In this document: positions 9,081 through 18,286 of the stretch, piece by piece
Layout of the letters: each line of letters begins with the position of its first letter
Numbering within the stretch: position 1 is the first letter of the stretch
NCBI RefSeq assembly: GCF_025943985.1
Contig: NZ_JAPCWE010000004.1
Location: 62,001 to 126,000 of the forward strand
Length of the DNA stretch: 64,000 nucleotides
Direction of reading: 5' to 3'
Origin: Anaerorudis cellulosivorans
GTDB lineage: Bacteria > Bacteroidota > Bacteroidia > Bacteroidales > Dysgonomonadaceae
Position numbers and translations under genes: made by a program
Notes under the pieces: generated by a model
What the model was told of the DNA's origin: nothing
The model's database searches: none
The model's input: the letters and a program-made list of their open reading frames with translations, nothing else

Positions 9081-9395
9081 TTAAATCAATGCATTGATTT
9101 TATCGACAAAAAAGCGTTTGTCGGCTGCTCCAATGATTTTATCCACTACTTGTCCGTTTTTAATAAAAAGGACAGTAGGAATGTTTCGGATGCCGAATTT
9201 TTCCGTCGCTTCGTTGTTTTCATCGACATCAATTTTCCCGATGACGACTTTATCTTTATACTCTTCTGCCAATTGTTCGATAATGGGGCTAACCATTCTG
9301 CACGGACCACACCATTCTGCCCAAAAGTCAATCACCACAAGTTTATCTGTTTTCAATACCTCGTCGAGGGTTGCGTCTGTAATTTGAATAGCCAT
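9081..9395 (-). CDS. trxA: Thioredoxin
   Basis: Cytoplasmic dithiol reductant. The product has the active site FWAEWCGPCRM and the cis-proline segment IRNIPTVLFIKNG. I place the start at the internal ATG giving MAIQITDATLDEVLK (104 residues, the usual size). A longer frame to 9437 would add 14 residues absent from the family and run to within 19 bases of the end of dnaE. The gene lies 22 bases downstream of dnaE and may be co-transcribed with it. Confidence 0.96.
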   Translation of the reverse strand: MAIQITDATLDEVLKTDKLVVIDFWAEWCGPCRMVSPIIEQLAEEYKDKVVIGKIDVDENNEATEKFGIRNIPTVLFIKNGQVVDKIIGAADKRFFVDKINALI

Positions 9396-9417
9396 AATAA
9401 TTCTCTTGTTTGAAAGA

Positions 9418-12400
9418 TTAATTGATTTTGAAATCAATGGATAAATTATTTTTTAAATAATCGATGACATGTTTGTTGACTGCAATGCGCATGGGACGTG
9501 AAAAAAGTTCAACATTCATACTTGCATCTTCATTGATTATTTGGAAATATAACAATGAATTTCCTGAATTGTTTTTCAGGAGTGCCGATAATTCGGTTAC
9601 CGTAGTATCGTTAATTTCGGAAAGAGGAATTTGAAGCGTAATTTTTGATATTAATTTGTCTTTGACATCTGAAAGTAAACTCATCGAACTGATTTTTATC
9701 TCGAGTTCTTCAGGACGATAACGTTTGGGCTGAACTTTTGCGGTAACATAAACGGCCAGACCCACTCTTGCAAAACGACCGTAGTTAACGCTGTCTTCAC
9801 CGAAGAGTGCAATCTCGATGCTCCCCTCGTAATCTTCCAACTTGAATATCGTATAAGGTGATCCTCTGCGGGTTTGCCCTTCACGCACGTTGGTGATGAT
9901 ACCCCCAAAAGATATTTCTTTGCCGTTCAACAGTTGCAAGTCGTTTAATTTTACGGTATCGGCCGTACATACGTAATTGAGAATGCATGCGTAATCGTCC
10001 AGCGGATGGGCCGATAGGTAGATACCGATGAGATCACGCTCTTTGTTAAGGCGTTCCAGGTCGGTCCACTTTTCAACTTTAGGTACTTCGGGATGAGCAA
10101 TTTGGAATGAGCTGTCGTCCCCGAATAGCGAATTCATAGATACTTGCTTGTCCAGCCGGTATTTGTTCCCATATCGTACCAGCGAATCGAGAAATTCTTC
10201 CCCCTTACTGTTGACACCTAAAAACTGCTCACGTGTAATACCGGGTAACGAGTCAAAGGCACCGGCAAGAGCAAGGGCTTCAATAGTTTTTTTGTTACAC
10301 GAATTCAGGTTGATGCGTTCTACAAAATCGAAAATATCCTTATACGGTCCATTTTGCATGCGTTCATCAATAATATTTTGTGCGGCACTTTGCCCTACGC
10401 TTTTTATGGCTGCCAACCCAAAGCGGATATCACCGTTTTTATTCACAGAGAATTTAAAGAGCGACTCGTTCACATCGGGACTTAATACATTAATTCCCAT
10501 TGCCTTGCATTCGTCCATGAATTTGGTAATTTCCGACAGGTTGTTGAGGTTGTTGGACAATACCGACGCCATGTATTCCGAGGGGTAATTGGCTTTCAGC
10601 CATGCCGTCTGATAGGCAATCAGCGAATAGCATACGGCGTGCGACTTGTTAAAGGCATACGATGCAAATCTTTCCCAATCGGACCATATTTTGGTCAGTA
10701 TTTTTTCGTCATGACCATTTTTTCTGCCTCCTTCAATGAATTTTTCTTTCAGTGCAACCATTTTGTCGATGAGTTTCTTTCCCATAGCTTTGCGTAATTC
10801 GTCCGATTGGCCACGGGTGAATCCTGCCAATAATCGCGACAAAAGCATCACCTGCTCCTGATAAACGGTAATGCCGTAGGTTTCGCTTAAGTATTTTTCC
10901 ATGACCGGAATGTCATAGGTGATCTCTTCGCGGCCATGTTTGCGTGCGATGAACGAAGGGATATAATCCATAGGACCCGGTCGATAGAGGGCATTCATGG
11001 CGATGAGGTCTTCGAATTTGGTGGGATGCAATTCTTTCAGGTATTTTTGCATGCCTGCCGATTCGAACTGAAAGGTTCCCGTCGTTCTGCCTTCACTATA
11101 CAGTTGGTAGGTTTTGGGGTCGTTCATGTCGATGGCATTGATGTCGATTTTTATACCTTCCGTAAATTCGATATTGGCGAGCGCATCTTTAATAATGGAG
11201 AGGGTGGTCAAACCCAGGAAGTCCATTTTGATGAGTCCGGTTTCTTCAATCACGGAACCTTCATACTGGGTAACCAGCAACTTTTCTTTCGAGTCTTTAT
11301 CATCGGCCGTGCATATGGGAACAATGTCCGAGATATCGGTTTGCCCGATGATTATGCCGCAGGCATGCACACCGGTGCTGCGCACATTGCCTTCCAGCAT
11401 TTCGGCATACCGGAGGGTATCTCTCACAAGCGGATCGGTGCTGTTGGCTGCCTCTTGAAGTTCGGGTACATGGTTGATGGCTTCGCGCAGGCTGACTTTT
11501 TTAACATTGGGAATTCTGTCGGGAACAAGTTTTGCGAGGCGGTCGGCTTCCGAAAGTGGCAGTTTGTGTACACGGGCTACATCGCGGATAGACATTTTGG
11601 TGGCCATGGTACCATAGGTGATGATATGAGCAACTCTTTCGGCACCATATTTTTCGGTAACCCATCGCAATACTTTGCTGCGGCCTTCATCATCGAAATC
11701 GATATCGATATCGGGCATGGAGATTCGGTCGGGATTGAGAAAACGTTCAAACAGCAAGTCGTATTTCAATGGGTTTATATTGGTAATTCCCAGGCAATAT
11801 GCCACAGCAGAACCTGCTGCCGAACCTCGTCCCGGACCCACGGCTACATCCATTTGCCTGGCTGCATTGATAAAATCTTGTACGATGAGAAAGTAGCCGG
11901 GAAATCCCATGCTCTTTATCGTTTCCAATTCATACTTCAGTCGCTCTTTTATTTCTTTCGAAAGCGGTTCTCCGTATCGTTTCTGTGCTCCAATTTTTGT
12001 AAGGTGTGTCAAATAATCTGCTTCGAGCTTGATGCGGATTACTTTGTCGTATCCGCCCAGCCGTTCGAATGCTTTTTTCCCGAATTCTTCTCTCAACGCT
12101 TCCGGCGAGTATCGCGATTTATAAATATCTTCGTTTCCGAATGCCGGGTCGATGGGGTAGAAGGGCATGAGGGGTTCATGATCGATGGAGTAGCAATCCA
12201 CTTTATCGACAATTTCGAGGGTATTTGCCAAAGCAAAAGGAACATCCGAAAAAAGGAGGTTCATTTCTGCCGAGGTTTTCAGCCATTCTTGTTTGGTATA
12301 GCGCATGCGCGTGGGATCGTCAAAATCCTTTCCCGTGCTCAGGCAGATTAATCGGTCGTGTGCTTCGGCATCTTCTTCATTTACAAAATGAACGTCATTG

Positions 12401-13158
12401 GTAGCAACAACTTTTATGTTGTATTTCTTGGCTATGCGAAGTAATTCTTTGTTAACTTTTTCCTGTTTGGGGTAAGTTGTTTGATCGGCATCAGCGCGGT
12501 CGGTTTTATGGCGTTGCAGCTCCAGATAAAAATCATCGCCGAAGAGGTTTTTATACCAGCGCACGGCTTCTTCGGCTTCTTCGATTTGGTCTTCATCGAT
12601 TTTTCGGGGAATTTCACCACCAAGACAGGCCGACAATACGATTAATCCTTCGTGATATTGTTCCAGCAATTCTTTATCGATACGGGGGCGATAATAAAAT
12701 CCTTCGGTCCAGCTTTTGGATACCATCTTAATGAGATGTTTATATCCGGTGAAATTTTTTGCCAAAACAATGAGATGCCATCCGCTTGAATCGATTTTGT
12801 CGTTTTGCGAAAAACGATCACGTCGCGCAACGTAACATTCGCAACCGATGATGGGCTTGAACAATTTATTTTTGATTTCTGCAAGTTGATTTTGCAGTTT
12901 ATTTTCTTTTTCGATATTGTTTTGTTTTTGTGCCTCTTCCCGCTCTTTTTCCAGCTTCTTTATTTCGGTATTCAGCGGAGCATTTTTTTTGGCTACGTAG
13001 TTGATGAACTCTTTGATCCCGTACATCACGCCGTGATCGGTGAGAGCCATACCTTTCATTCCGTCATCGATGGCTTTATCCACCAGACGCTGAATAGCGG
13101 CTTGCCCGTCGAGGAGGGAATATTGGGAGTGAACGTGTAAATGAACAAATGGCTGCAT
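9418..13158 (-). CDS. dnaE: DNA polymerase III subunit alpha
   Basis: Replicative polymerase catalytic subunit. The PHP domain opens the protein (MQPFVHLHVHSQYSLLDG), followed by an insertion with a charged coiled-coil stretch around residues 65-95. The polymerase core has GPGRGSAAGS and the catalytic PDIDIDFDD near residue 465. Helix-hairpin-helix repeats and an OB fold (FGGIITNVREGQTRRGSPY) follow. I chose the start at 13158: the next upstream ATG (13197) overlaps a TATATTTG element at 13195-13202 and would lie upstream of the predicted transcript start. The product is 1246 residues, normal for DnaE1 in this phylum. Confidence 0.96.
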   Translation of the reverse strand: MQPFVHLHVHSQYSLLDGQAAIQRLVDKAIDDGMKGMALTDHGVMYGIKEFINYVAKKNAPLNTEIKKLEKEREEAQKQNNIEKENKLQNQLAEIKNKLFKPIIGCECYVARRDRFSQNDKIDSSGWHLIVLAKNFTGYKHLIKMVSKSWTEGFYYRPRIDKELLEQYHEGLIVLSACLGGEIPRKIDEDQIEEAEEAVRWYKNLFGDDFYLELQRHKTDRADADQTTYPKQEKVNKELLRIAKKYNIKVVATNDVHFVNEEDAEAHDRLICLSTGKDFDDPTRMRYTKQEWLKTSAEMNLLFSDVPFALANTLEIVDKVDCYSIDHEPLMPFYPIDPAFGNEDIYKSRYSPEALREEFGKKAFERLGGYDKVIRIKLEADYLTHLTKIGAQKRYGEPLSKEIKERLKYELETIKSMGFPGYFLIVQDFINAARQMDVAVGPGRGSAAGSAVAYCLGITNINPLKYDLLFERFLNPDRISMPDIDIDFDDEGRSKVLRWVTEKYGAERVAHIITYGTMATKMSIRDVARVHKLPLSEADRLAKLVPDRIPNVKKVSLREAINHVPELQEAANSTDPLVRDTLRYAEMLEGNVRSTGVHACGIIIGQTDISDIVPICTADDKDSKEKLLVTQYEGSVIEETGLIKMDFLGLTTLSIIKDALANIEFTEGIKIDINAIDMNDPKTYQLYSEGRTTGTFQFESAGMQKYLKELHPTKFEDLIAMNALYRPGPMDYIPSFIARKHGREEITYDIPVMEKYLSETYGITVYQEQVMLLSRLLAGFTRGQSDELRKAMGKKLIDKMVALKEKFIEGGRKNGHDEKILTKIWSDWERFASYAFNKSHAVCYSLIAYQTAWLKANYPSEYMASVLSNNLNNLSEITKFMDECKAMGINVLSPDVNESLFKFSVNKNGDIRFGLAAIKSVGQSAAQNIIDERMQNGPYKDIFDFVERINLNSCNKKTIEALALAGAFDSLPGITREQFLGVNSKGEEFLDSLVRYGNKYRLDKQVSMNSLFGDDSSFQIAHPEVPKVEKWTDLERLNKERDLIGIYLSAHPLDDYACILNYVCTADTVKLNDLQLLNGKEISFGGIITNVREGQTRRGSPYTIFKLEDYEGSIEIALFGEDSVNYGRFARVGLAVYVTAKVQPKRYRPEELEIKISSMSLLSDVKDKLISKITLQIPLSEINDTTVTELSALLKNNSGNSLLYFQIINEDASMNVELFSRPMRIAVNKHVIDYLKNNLSIDFKIN

Positions 13159-13194
13159 TTCAAACAAGTAATTTTTTTTCGATGTTAATTCTGA

Positions 13195-13202
13195 CAAATA
13201 TA
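13195..13202 (-). promoter_or_regulatory. Predicted -7 element of dnaE
   Basis: Minus strand TATATTTG fits TAnnTTTG. No clear -33 element is visible. It supports the inner dnaE start at 13158. Confidence 0.5.
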
Positions 13203-13356
13203 CTCAAAAAAACAGGGACTTTTGGAGAGAAAATGCAGGAAGTTTTGGTTTATTTTTTTATCTCTCGGGAATAGAGATACTTCGCGATAAATAAAATGAA
13301 CCGGCCACTTTAAGGTGTGAATTATATATCGTGTTTTCTCAATGGAAGGCTTATAC

Positions 13357-13390
13357 AAAAAAGAGTGCCTGAAAAACTTTTCAGGCACTC
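13357..13390 (-). terminator. Terminator of the POT transporter gene
   Basis: GAGTGCCTGAAA (from 13363) pairs with TTTCAGGCACTC (to 13390). On the minus strand the hairpin is followed by TTTTTTG, about 50 bases after the stop of the transporter gene. This is a strong intrinsic terminator. Confidence 0.85.
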
Positions 13391-13440
13391 TCAACTGATA
13401 GATGGGGTTATTTGTCTAATAACAAGCGATAAGATACATG

Positions 13441-15429
13441 TCAGGAGGCATCCCCTGTTGCTTTTTCGAGCTTTTTCATTACAGAGAAAATGAAAATCCC
13501 TGAGATTACACAGCAAACAATGAGTATACTCCAGAAACCGACCAATGGGAGTTTTTCCCAAAATGTACCGATGACGCCCACAAGCAGATTGCCTATGGCA
13601 GTTGCTGCCAGCCAGCCTCCCTGCATAAGTCCGCTATATTGAGGAGGTGCCACTTTTGATACGAAGGATAATCCCATCGGACTGAGGAATAATTCGGCTA
13701 TGGTTAAAACGAAATAGGTGCTTATCAACCACGCCGGCGACACCAACTTGTCGGATACTCCGGATATTTCGGCCGGTGCCGGCAAGCCGATGGAACCGAT
13801 CAGCATAATGGCAAATCCGACAGCTGCCAGAAACATGCCGATGCCGATCTTACGCGGTGCCGAAGGCTCTTTCCTTTTATTTGCCAAATAGCCGAACAGG
13901 GCAACGGTAAGGGGGGTTAAGATGATGATAAACATCGGATTGAATTGCTGGAATATCTGCGGGGTGATTTTTGTCATTTCTTCTATACCCTGTATGCGGT
14001 TGAAATAATATCCGGCCAACCCTGCAATGCCGGCTACCGTGAGAAAAAGGCCTAATTTTTTGTTGGGTTTGCTTCCCAATAATCCGATTGTTGACAGGTA
14101 TATGCCGTACAAAAACACAATCAGCGACAACAACGGGAATAGATTGAATAGTAGGGTCCATTCCGCAGGGATGGTACTTTGTGTATAATCCCGGGCAAAG
14201 AAAGTCAGTGTTAGTCCGTTCTGATGAAACGACATCCAAAAGAAGATGACTACAAAAAATACGAGGAGCAAAGCTACCATACGTTCTTTTACTTCTTCTT
14301 TCGGCATCACTTTAATTTCTTTTCCCAGTGCTTTCGATTCTTCCATTTCCTGTTTCACCGTTTTATCGGCTTTTTGCCATGTTCCTCGAAAGAGCATAAA
14401 TATAAGGACAGAGATTATAAGGCTGATACATGCTACGCCAAAAGCCAGATTATAAGAAATCGAGAGCGATTCTGTTACGTAACGTTTTCCGAAATTACGG
14501 GCAAAATCGTTGGGATGAGGACCTCCTCCCAATTCCGGATCGGTGATATGGATGGCCTTTATTTTGGCAATGATGGCTGCTTTTTCTTCGGCATCTTCCG
14601 GATCGCGGCTTTGCAGTATTTCATACTCATGATTGTTGACCATCAGGGCAGGATCGGTAATTTTCCCTGCCCGGGTATATTGGTTCAATCCGGCTGCTTT
14701 CAACCGGAAAAGGGCATTCTCAATGTCTTCTTTAAATACGACTTTGTGTTCTTTTTTTGCTTTGTTGAGCACAGCTTCCAATTCTTTCCCGGTTAACTTT
14801 TGTTCTTCCGGAGCGAGGTATTGCAAGATGAATGTGTTTTTGTCGATGGCTTGTTTTTCGTCATTCAGTGTAACATAATTTTTGGGTATTGATGCATCAT
14901 AAGTAAAATTGGATGATCGCAAAACGGCATTGTTGATATAATTGGCTGCGCTTGGTGCAAAAAATGCACCGATATTAATAAACATGTAAAAAATGGAGAA
15001 GGCGATATCTCTGTTTTTCCCGTAACGGGGATCGTCATACAGCTTACCTACCAATGCTTGCAGATTACCCTTGAAAAAACCGGTACCCAGTGCAATCAGG
15101 ATGAGAGAAAAAAACATCATTGCCAGTCCTATAGTATTATTCTCTAGGGGTATGGCTAACAAAATATACCCGACAAACATTACCAAAATGCCCAGCAAAA
15201 TGGTTTTTCCGTATCCCAGCACTTTATCTGCTAAAACTCCCCCGAATATGGGTAAAAAGTAAACGAGGGCAAGGAAAGAACCGTAAATCATGCTGGTTGT
15301 AGCCGATGTTAGTCCGAATTTTGCCTGCATATACAACGTAAGTATAGCCAGCATGGTGTAGTATCCAAACCTTTCCCCCATATTGGTGAGGGCTAATACC
15401 AATAATCCTTTTGGATGGTCTTTAAACAT
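13441..15429 (-). CDS. Peptide MFS transporter (POT/PTR family)
   Basis: Proton-coupled di- and tripeptide importer of the inner membrane. The family signature NMGERFGYYTMLAIL lies at residues 16-30, and GGVLADKVLGYGKT and IGAFFAPS follow. At 662 residues it is longer than the roughly 500-residue bacterial POTs. The extra length includes a hydrophilic insertion at about residues 175-310 between membrane segments; such long forms are common in Bacteroidota. A TAAGTTTG element at 15493-15500 is the probable -7 promoter element, and a hairpin terminator follows. Peptide uptake suits a fermenter of proteins. Confidence 0.93.
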   Translation of the reverse strand: MFKDHPKGLLVLALTNMGERFGYYTMLAILTLYMQAKFGLTSATTSMIYGSFLALVYFLPIFGGVLADKVLGYGKTILLGILVMFVGYILLAIPLENNTIGLAMMFFSLILIALGTGFFKGNLQALVGKLYDDPRYGKNRDIAFSIFYMFINIGAFFAPSAANYINNAVLRSSNFTYDASIPKNYVTLNDEKQAIDKNTFILQYLAPEEQKLTGKELEAVLNKAKKEHKVVFKEDIENALFRLKAAGLNQYTRAGKITDPALMVNNHEYEILQSRDPEDAEEKAAIIAKIKAIHITDPELGGGPHPNDFARNFGKRYVTESLSISYNLAFGVACISLIISVLIFMLFRGTWQKADKTVKQEMEESKALGKEIKVMPKEEVKERMVALLLVFFVVIFFWMSFHQNGLTLTFFARDYTQSTIPAEWTLLFNLFPLLSLIVFLYGIYLSTIGLLGSKPNKKLGLFLTVAGIAGLAGYYFNRIQGIEEMTKITPQIFQQFNPMFIIILTPLTVALFGYLANKRKEPSAPRKIGIGMFLAAVGFAIMLIGSIGLPAPAEISGVSDKLVSPAWLISTYFVLTIAELFLSPMGLSFVSKVAPPQYSGLMQGGWLAATAIGNLLVGVIGTFWEKLPLVGFWSILIVCCVISGIFIFSVMKKLEKATGDAS

Positions 15430-15492
15430 GTTGTATCAATTTATAGGGTTTATGATTCATTATTAATTTGGTTCATGGGAATTCTTGGCTTG

Positions 15493-15500
15493 CAAACTTA
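15493..15500 (-). promoter_or_regulatory. Predicted -7 element of POT transporter gene
   Basis: Minus strand TAAGTTTG matches TAnnTTTG, about 64 bases upstream of the start codon. No matching -33 TTTG was found at the usual spacing. Confidence 0.5.
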
Positions 15501-16024
15501 GAAAAAAAAAGCGAGATTTTATAACACTGTATCGTCCTGATTTTTGTTTACATTTACTGTAAACTTATTTCAGGACTAGACGCACCTTCTCCGTACCAAG
15601 TCCGTACCATCCTCGCTCCATGCTTGCATCACTCTTGTGTCATCCTTGCATAAAGTTCGTTCTGTCTCCGCATGTGAATCCCGCTCTACATGCGGCAAAT
15701 ATGCAGGTTTGCTTTATGTTAATTTAGCAGAATCCGATGTCGCTTCCCCTGCCTTGAAGCGAAGGAAGAGCGAAGGAAGAGCGAAGGAGAAACGATAAAA
15801 AGGTCGGTAAAACCCATCTGTCAAACAAAAAAGTCGTTAAACCGAATACCTGTATATTTTTTCTTGGCTTTCCGGATGAATATGCACAATGAATTTAAAA
15901 ATATGTTTCAGCAAGTTGATTTTAAATTTTTTCCGAAAATGGTGCAACGAACGGTACTTTTATTTCCCGATAAAATTAAATGCATTTTTTTCTTGTGGAA
16001 ATCTTTTTTTTTGAAAAAATGTAT
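15501..16024. other. Long intergenic region with 11-bp tandem repeats
   Basis: No gene is supported here. The stretch 15560-15690 is rich in short degenerate motifs (ccgtacca twice, cttgcat). Three head-to-tail copies of an 11-bp unit, GCGAAGGAAGA, lie at 15759-15791, the third ending in GAGAA. From about 15860 the sequence becomes T-rich and leads into the promoter of the aromatic leader. An 84-codon open frame at 15864-16118 has no recognisable product except its last 18 codons. Confidence 0.6.
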
Positions 16025-16032
16025 TACATTTG
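16025..16032 (+). promoter_or_regulatory. Predicted -7 element of the aromatic operon
   Basis: TACATTTG fits TAnnTTTG and is followed by C, as in many Bacteroidota promoters. No clear -33 TTTG occurs at 19-base spacing. Transcription should begin near 16038, about 25 bases before the leader peptide. Confidence 0.55.
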
Positions 16033-16061
16033 CACTCATAATTCATAAGAAAACAGCACAG

Positions 16062-16118
16062 ATGAAATATATCCATTTTGCATATCCTTTTTACTTTTAC
16101 TTTTATTTTAAGAAGTAA
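16062..16118 (+). CDS. Phe/Tyr-rich leader peptide of the aromatic operon
   Basis: The frame encodes MKYIHFAYPFYFYFYFKK, with five Phe and five Tyr among 18 residues, mostly in one alternating run. It lies 113 bases upstream of pheA and is followed by competing RNA pairings. The role I infer is sensing charged tRNA-Phe and tRNA-Tyr: a ribosome slowed at 16089-16109 leaves bases from 16122 free for the antiterminator, while one that reaches the stop at 16116-16118 covers them. The composition is very unlikely by chance next to Phe/Tyr synthesis genes. I have no expression evidence. Confidence 0.85.
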   Translation: MKYIHFAYPFYFYFYFKK

Positions 16119-16180
16119 AAAGGGATTTTATGTGCAAGAATGGATAACAAAAAGACATACATTGAAGTAGGTAAAATCCC
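16113..16180 (+). promoter_or_regulatory. Antiterminator pairing of the aromatic attenuator
   Basis: GGGATTTTA (16122-16130) is perfectly complementary to TAAAATCCC (16172-16180), with a possible extra U-G pair inside. The downstream strand is the 5' arm of the terminator, so the two structures exclude each other. A further 10-bp complement exists between 16087-16096, inside the Phe/Tyr codons, and 16113-16122, which could form a pause hairpin. Confidence 0.75.
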
Positions 16181-16205
16181 GTCACTAGTGATGGGATTTT
16201 TTTTT
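16173..16205 (+). terminator. Attenuator terminator upstream of pheA
   Basis: AAAATCCCGTCA pairs with TGATGGGATTTT (12 bp including one G-U) around a CTAG loop, followed by nine or more T residues. It stands between the leader peptide and the pheA start at 16231, so it must be read through for the operon to be expressed. Confidence 0.88.
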
Positions 16206-16230
16206 GAATAGAATAATTTTTTTGACGAAT

Positions 16231-17118
16231 ATGAAAAGAGTAGCCATTCAGGGAGTGCAGGGTGCTTATCACGAAATAGCAGCACGGAAATATTTCGATG
16301 GAGAAGAACTGGAAATAGTTCCGTGTTTAACGTTTAGGGATATTTTTATCGAAGCAAAAAAAGATCCTTCGCTTATCGGTATCATGGCAATCGAAAATAC
16401 CATTGCAGGTAGTTTATTGCCTAATCACGATTTGTTGAAAATGAGCGAGATGCAGATAGCCGGTGAGTGTAAATTACGTATTTCACATGCATTGGCTGCA
16501 CTGCCCGGACAATCGATAGCGGATATAAAAGAGGTGATGTCGCATCCCATTGCACTAATGCAGTGTCAGGACTATTTAGATACATTGCCCGGTATAAAAA
16601 TAGTGGAGAACGACGATACGGCGTTGGCAGCCAAAGAAATCCATGACGGGGGATTAAAAAGATGTGCTGCCATTTGCAGTACATTGGCGGCAGAGATGTA
16701 TGGCCTTCAGATATTGGCTTCGGGAATAGAAACCAATAAACGAAATTTTACCCGATTTCTTATTTTGGCACAAAAAGAGATGTTGCCCGAAGTACAAAAA
16801 GACAATCATATCAATAAATCGTCTCTTGTATTTGTGCTCCCGCATACCGAAGGAAGTTTGTCACGGGTATTGACGATATTGTCTTTTTATGGTATCAATC
16901 TCACCCGCATCCAATCACTGCCTATCATTGGGCGCGAGTGGGAATATCAGTTTTACATCGATCTTACTTTCTCCGATTACGAACGTTACAGGCAATCTAT
17001 AGATGCCATCTTACCCTTGATCGGCAATCTGAAAATATTGGGAGAGTATCGTGAAGATAAACAGAATATTAACAATAACACCACATATGAAAAAGTTGAA
17101 ACAGATAGAGCCTGCTGA
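16231..17118 (+). CDS. pheA: Prephenate dehydratase
   Basis: Converts prephenate to phenylpyruvate in phenylalanine synthesis. The start MKRVAIQGVQGAYHEIAARK at the ATG at 16231 matches family N-termini; an upstream in-frame start at 16204 falls in the terminator's T tract. The catalytic TRF motif occurs as NKRNFTRFLIL near residue 175. The C-terminal ACT domain has GSLSRVLTILSFYGINLTRIQSLP, where the usual ESRP is IQSLP; this could affect Phe feedback binding. There is no fused mutase domain. It overlaps the next gene by 32 bases. Confidence 0.95.
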   Translation: MKRVAIQGVQGAYHEIAARKYFDGEELEIVPCLTFRDIFIEAKKDPSLIGIMAIENTIAGSLLPNHDLLKMSEMQIAGECKLRISHALAALPGQSIADIKEVMSHPIALMQCQDYLDTLPGIKIVENDDTALAAKEIHDGGLKRCAAICSTLAAEMYGLQILASGIETNKRNFTRFLILAQKEMLPEVQKDNHINKSSLVFVLPHTEGSLSRVLTILSFYGINLTRIQSLPIIGREWEYQFYIDLTFSDYERYRQSIDAILPLIGNLKILGEYREDKQNINNNTTYEKVETDRAC

Positions 17119-18271
17119 GCACGTAAAAAATATTTCGGAATATTATTTCTCGATAAAACTGGCCGAGGTTGCTCGGATGAATGCGCAAGGTAAGGATGTG
17201 ATTAATCTGGCGGTGGGGAGTCCCGATCAACCACCTTCCAAAGCAACCATCGACGCACTATGCGAGAGTGCCCGTCAGCCCAATGTGCACGGTTATCAGC
17301 CTTATACAGGGATTCCCGAGTTACGGCAGGCATTTGCCGATTGGTACAAAAGATATTACGGAGTGGAGCTTTCGCCGGAAGAAATATTGCCGCTAATTGG
17401 TTCCAAGGAGGGTATCTTACATATTTCACTCACTTTTCTTAACGTGGGCGATGGTGTGCTTGTTCCCAATCCGGGTTACCCCACTTATACGTCGGTATCG
17501 GCGTTGATGCGTGCCAATATTATCCCCTATGATTTACGGGAGGACGATCATTGGCAGCCCGATTTCGAAGCGCTGGAAAAGATGGATTTGTCGGGTGTGA
17601 AACTCATGTGGGTGAATTATCCCAACATGCCTACGGGGGCTAATGCTTCTCGTGAACTCTTCGAAAAATTAGTTGCTTTCGGTAAAAAACATCAGATCAT
17701 TATTTGTCACGATAATCCTTACAGCTTTATCCTCAACGATCGTCCCATGAGCATTCTTTCTGTGGATGGGGCAAAGGATATCTGCATCGAACTCAATTCG
17801 ATGAGTAAGGCTCACAATATGCCCGGCTGGCGTATGGGAATGCTGGCTTCGAACACGCAGTTTGTGAAATGGATACTCAGGGAAAAAAGCAATATAGACA
17901 GCGGACAGTTCAAACCCCTGCAGATTGCTACGGTTGCAGCCCTCTCGAATCCCCCCGACTGGTATGCACGGATGAACAAACTTTATGCCGAGCGGCGAGT
18001 GATAGCCGAAAAGATTATGGATTTGCTCAATTGTACGTATGATAAAAATCAAACCGGTCTGTTTCTGTGGGCAAAGATAGACGACAGGGAAACCGGAAGT
18101 GAAGAGCTTATCAACGATATTCTTTATCATGCAAATGTATTTATTACGCCCGGGTTTATTTTTGGTAGTAATGGTGAACGCTATATTCGCATTTCGTTGG
18201 GTGTTTCAACGGAAAGAATGCAGGAAGCTTACAGGCGTATCGAAAATTATATTAAGAACAACGAACAATAA
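17087..18271 (+). CDS. PLP-dependent aminotransferase, class I/II (aromatic/aspartate type)
   Basis: Fold-type I transaminase. Visible are the N-terminal AVGSPDQPPS, VNYPNMPTGA, HDNPYSFILND, and the PLP lysine in LNSMSKAHNMPGWRMGML. The start MKKLKQIEPAEHVKN at 17087 lies inside the end of pheA, so the two are probably translationally coupled. Its place between pheA and the DAHP synthase gene suggests it converts phenylpyruvate and 4-hydroxyphenylpyruvate to Phe and Tyr. The sequence class also contains LL-diaminopimelate and alanine aminotransferases, so specificity rests on context. It is 394 residues, typical for the family. Confidence 0.9.
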   Translation: MKKLKQIEPAEHVKNISEYYFSIKLAEVARMNAQGKDVINLAVGSPDQPPSKATIDALCESARQPNVHGYQPYTGIPELRQAFADWYKRYYGVELSPEEILPLIGSKEGILHISLTFLNVGDGVLVPNPGYPTYTSVSALMRANIIPYDLREDDHWQPDFEALEKMDLSGVKLMWVNYPNMPTGANASRELFEKLVAFGKKHQIIICHDNPYSFILNDRPMSILSVDGAKDICIELNSMSKAHNMPGWRMGMLASNTQFVKWILREKSNIDSGQFKPLQIATVAALSNPPDWYARMNKLYAERRVIAEKIMDLLNCTYDKNQTGLFLWAKIDDRETGSEELINDILYHANVFITPGFIFGSNGERYIRISLGVSTERMQEAYRRIENYIKNNEQ

Positions 18272-18286
18272 AATATTTCATTGAAT

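Noticed and set aside
10936-12351. 471-codon plus-strand frame
   Set aside because: It is the antisense shadow of dnaE, with composition typical of a reversed coding strand and no recognisable domain.
15864-16118. 84-codon frame ending in the Phe/Tyr run
   Set aside because: Only the last 18 codons follow the predicted promoter; the earlier part is T-rich and unlike any protein I know.
16025-16230. T-box riboswitch upstream of pheA
   Set aside because: No T-box sequence or specifier-loop layout is visible; the coding leader explains the structure better.
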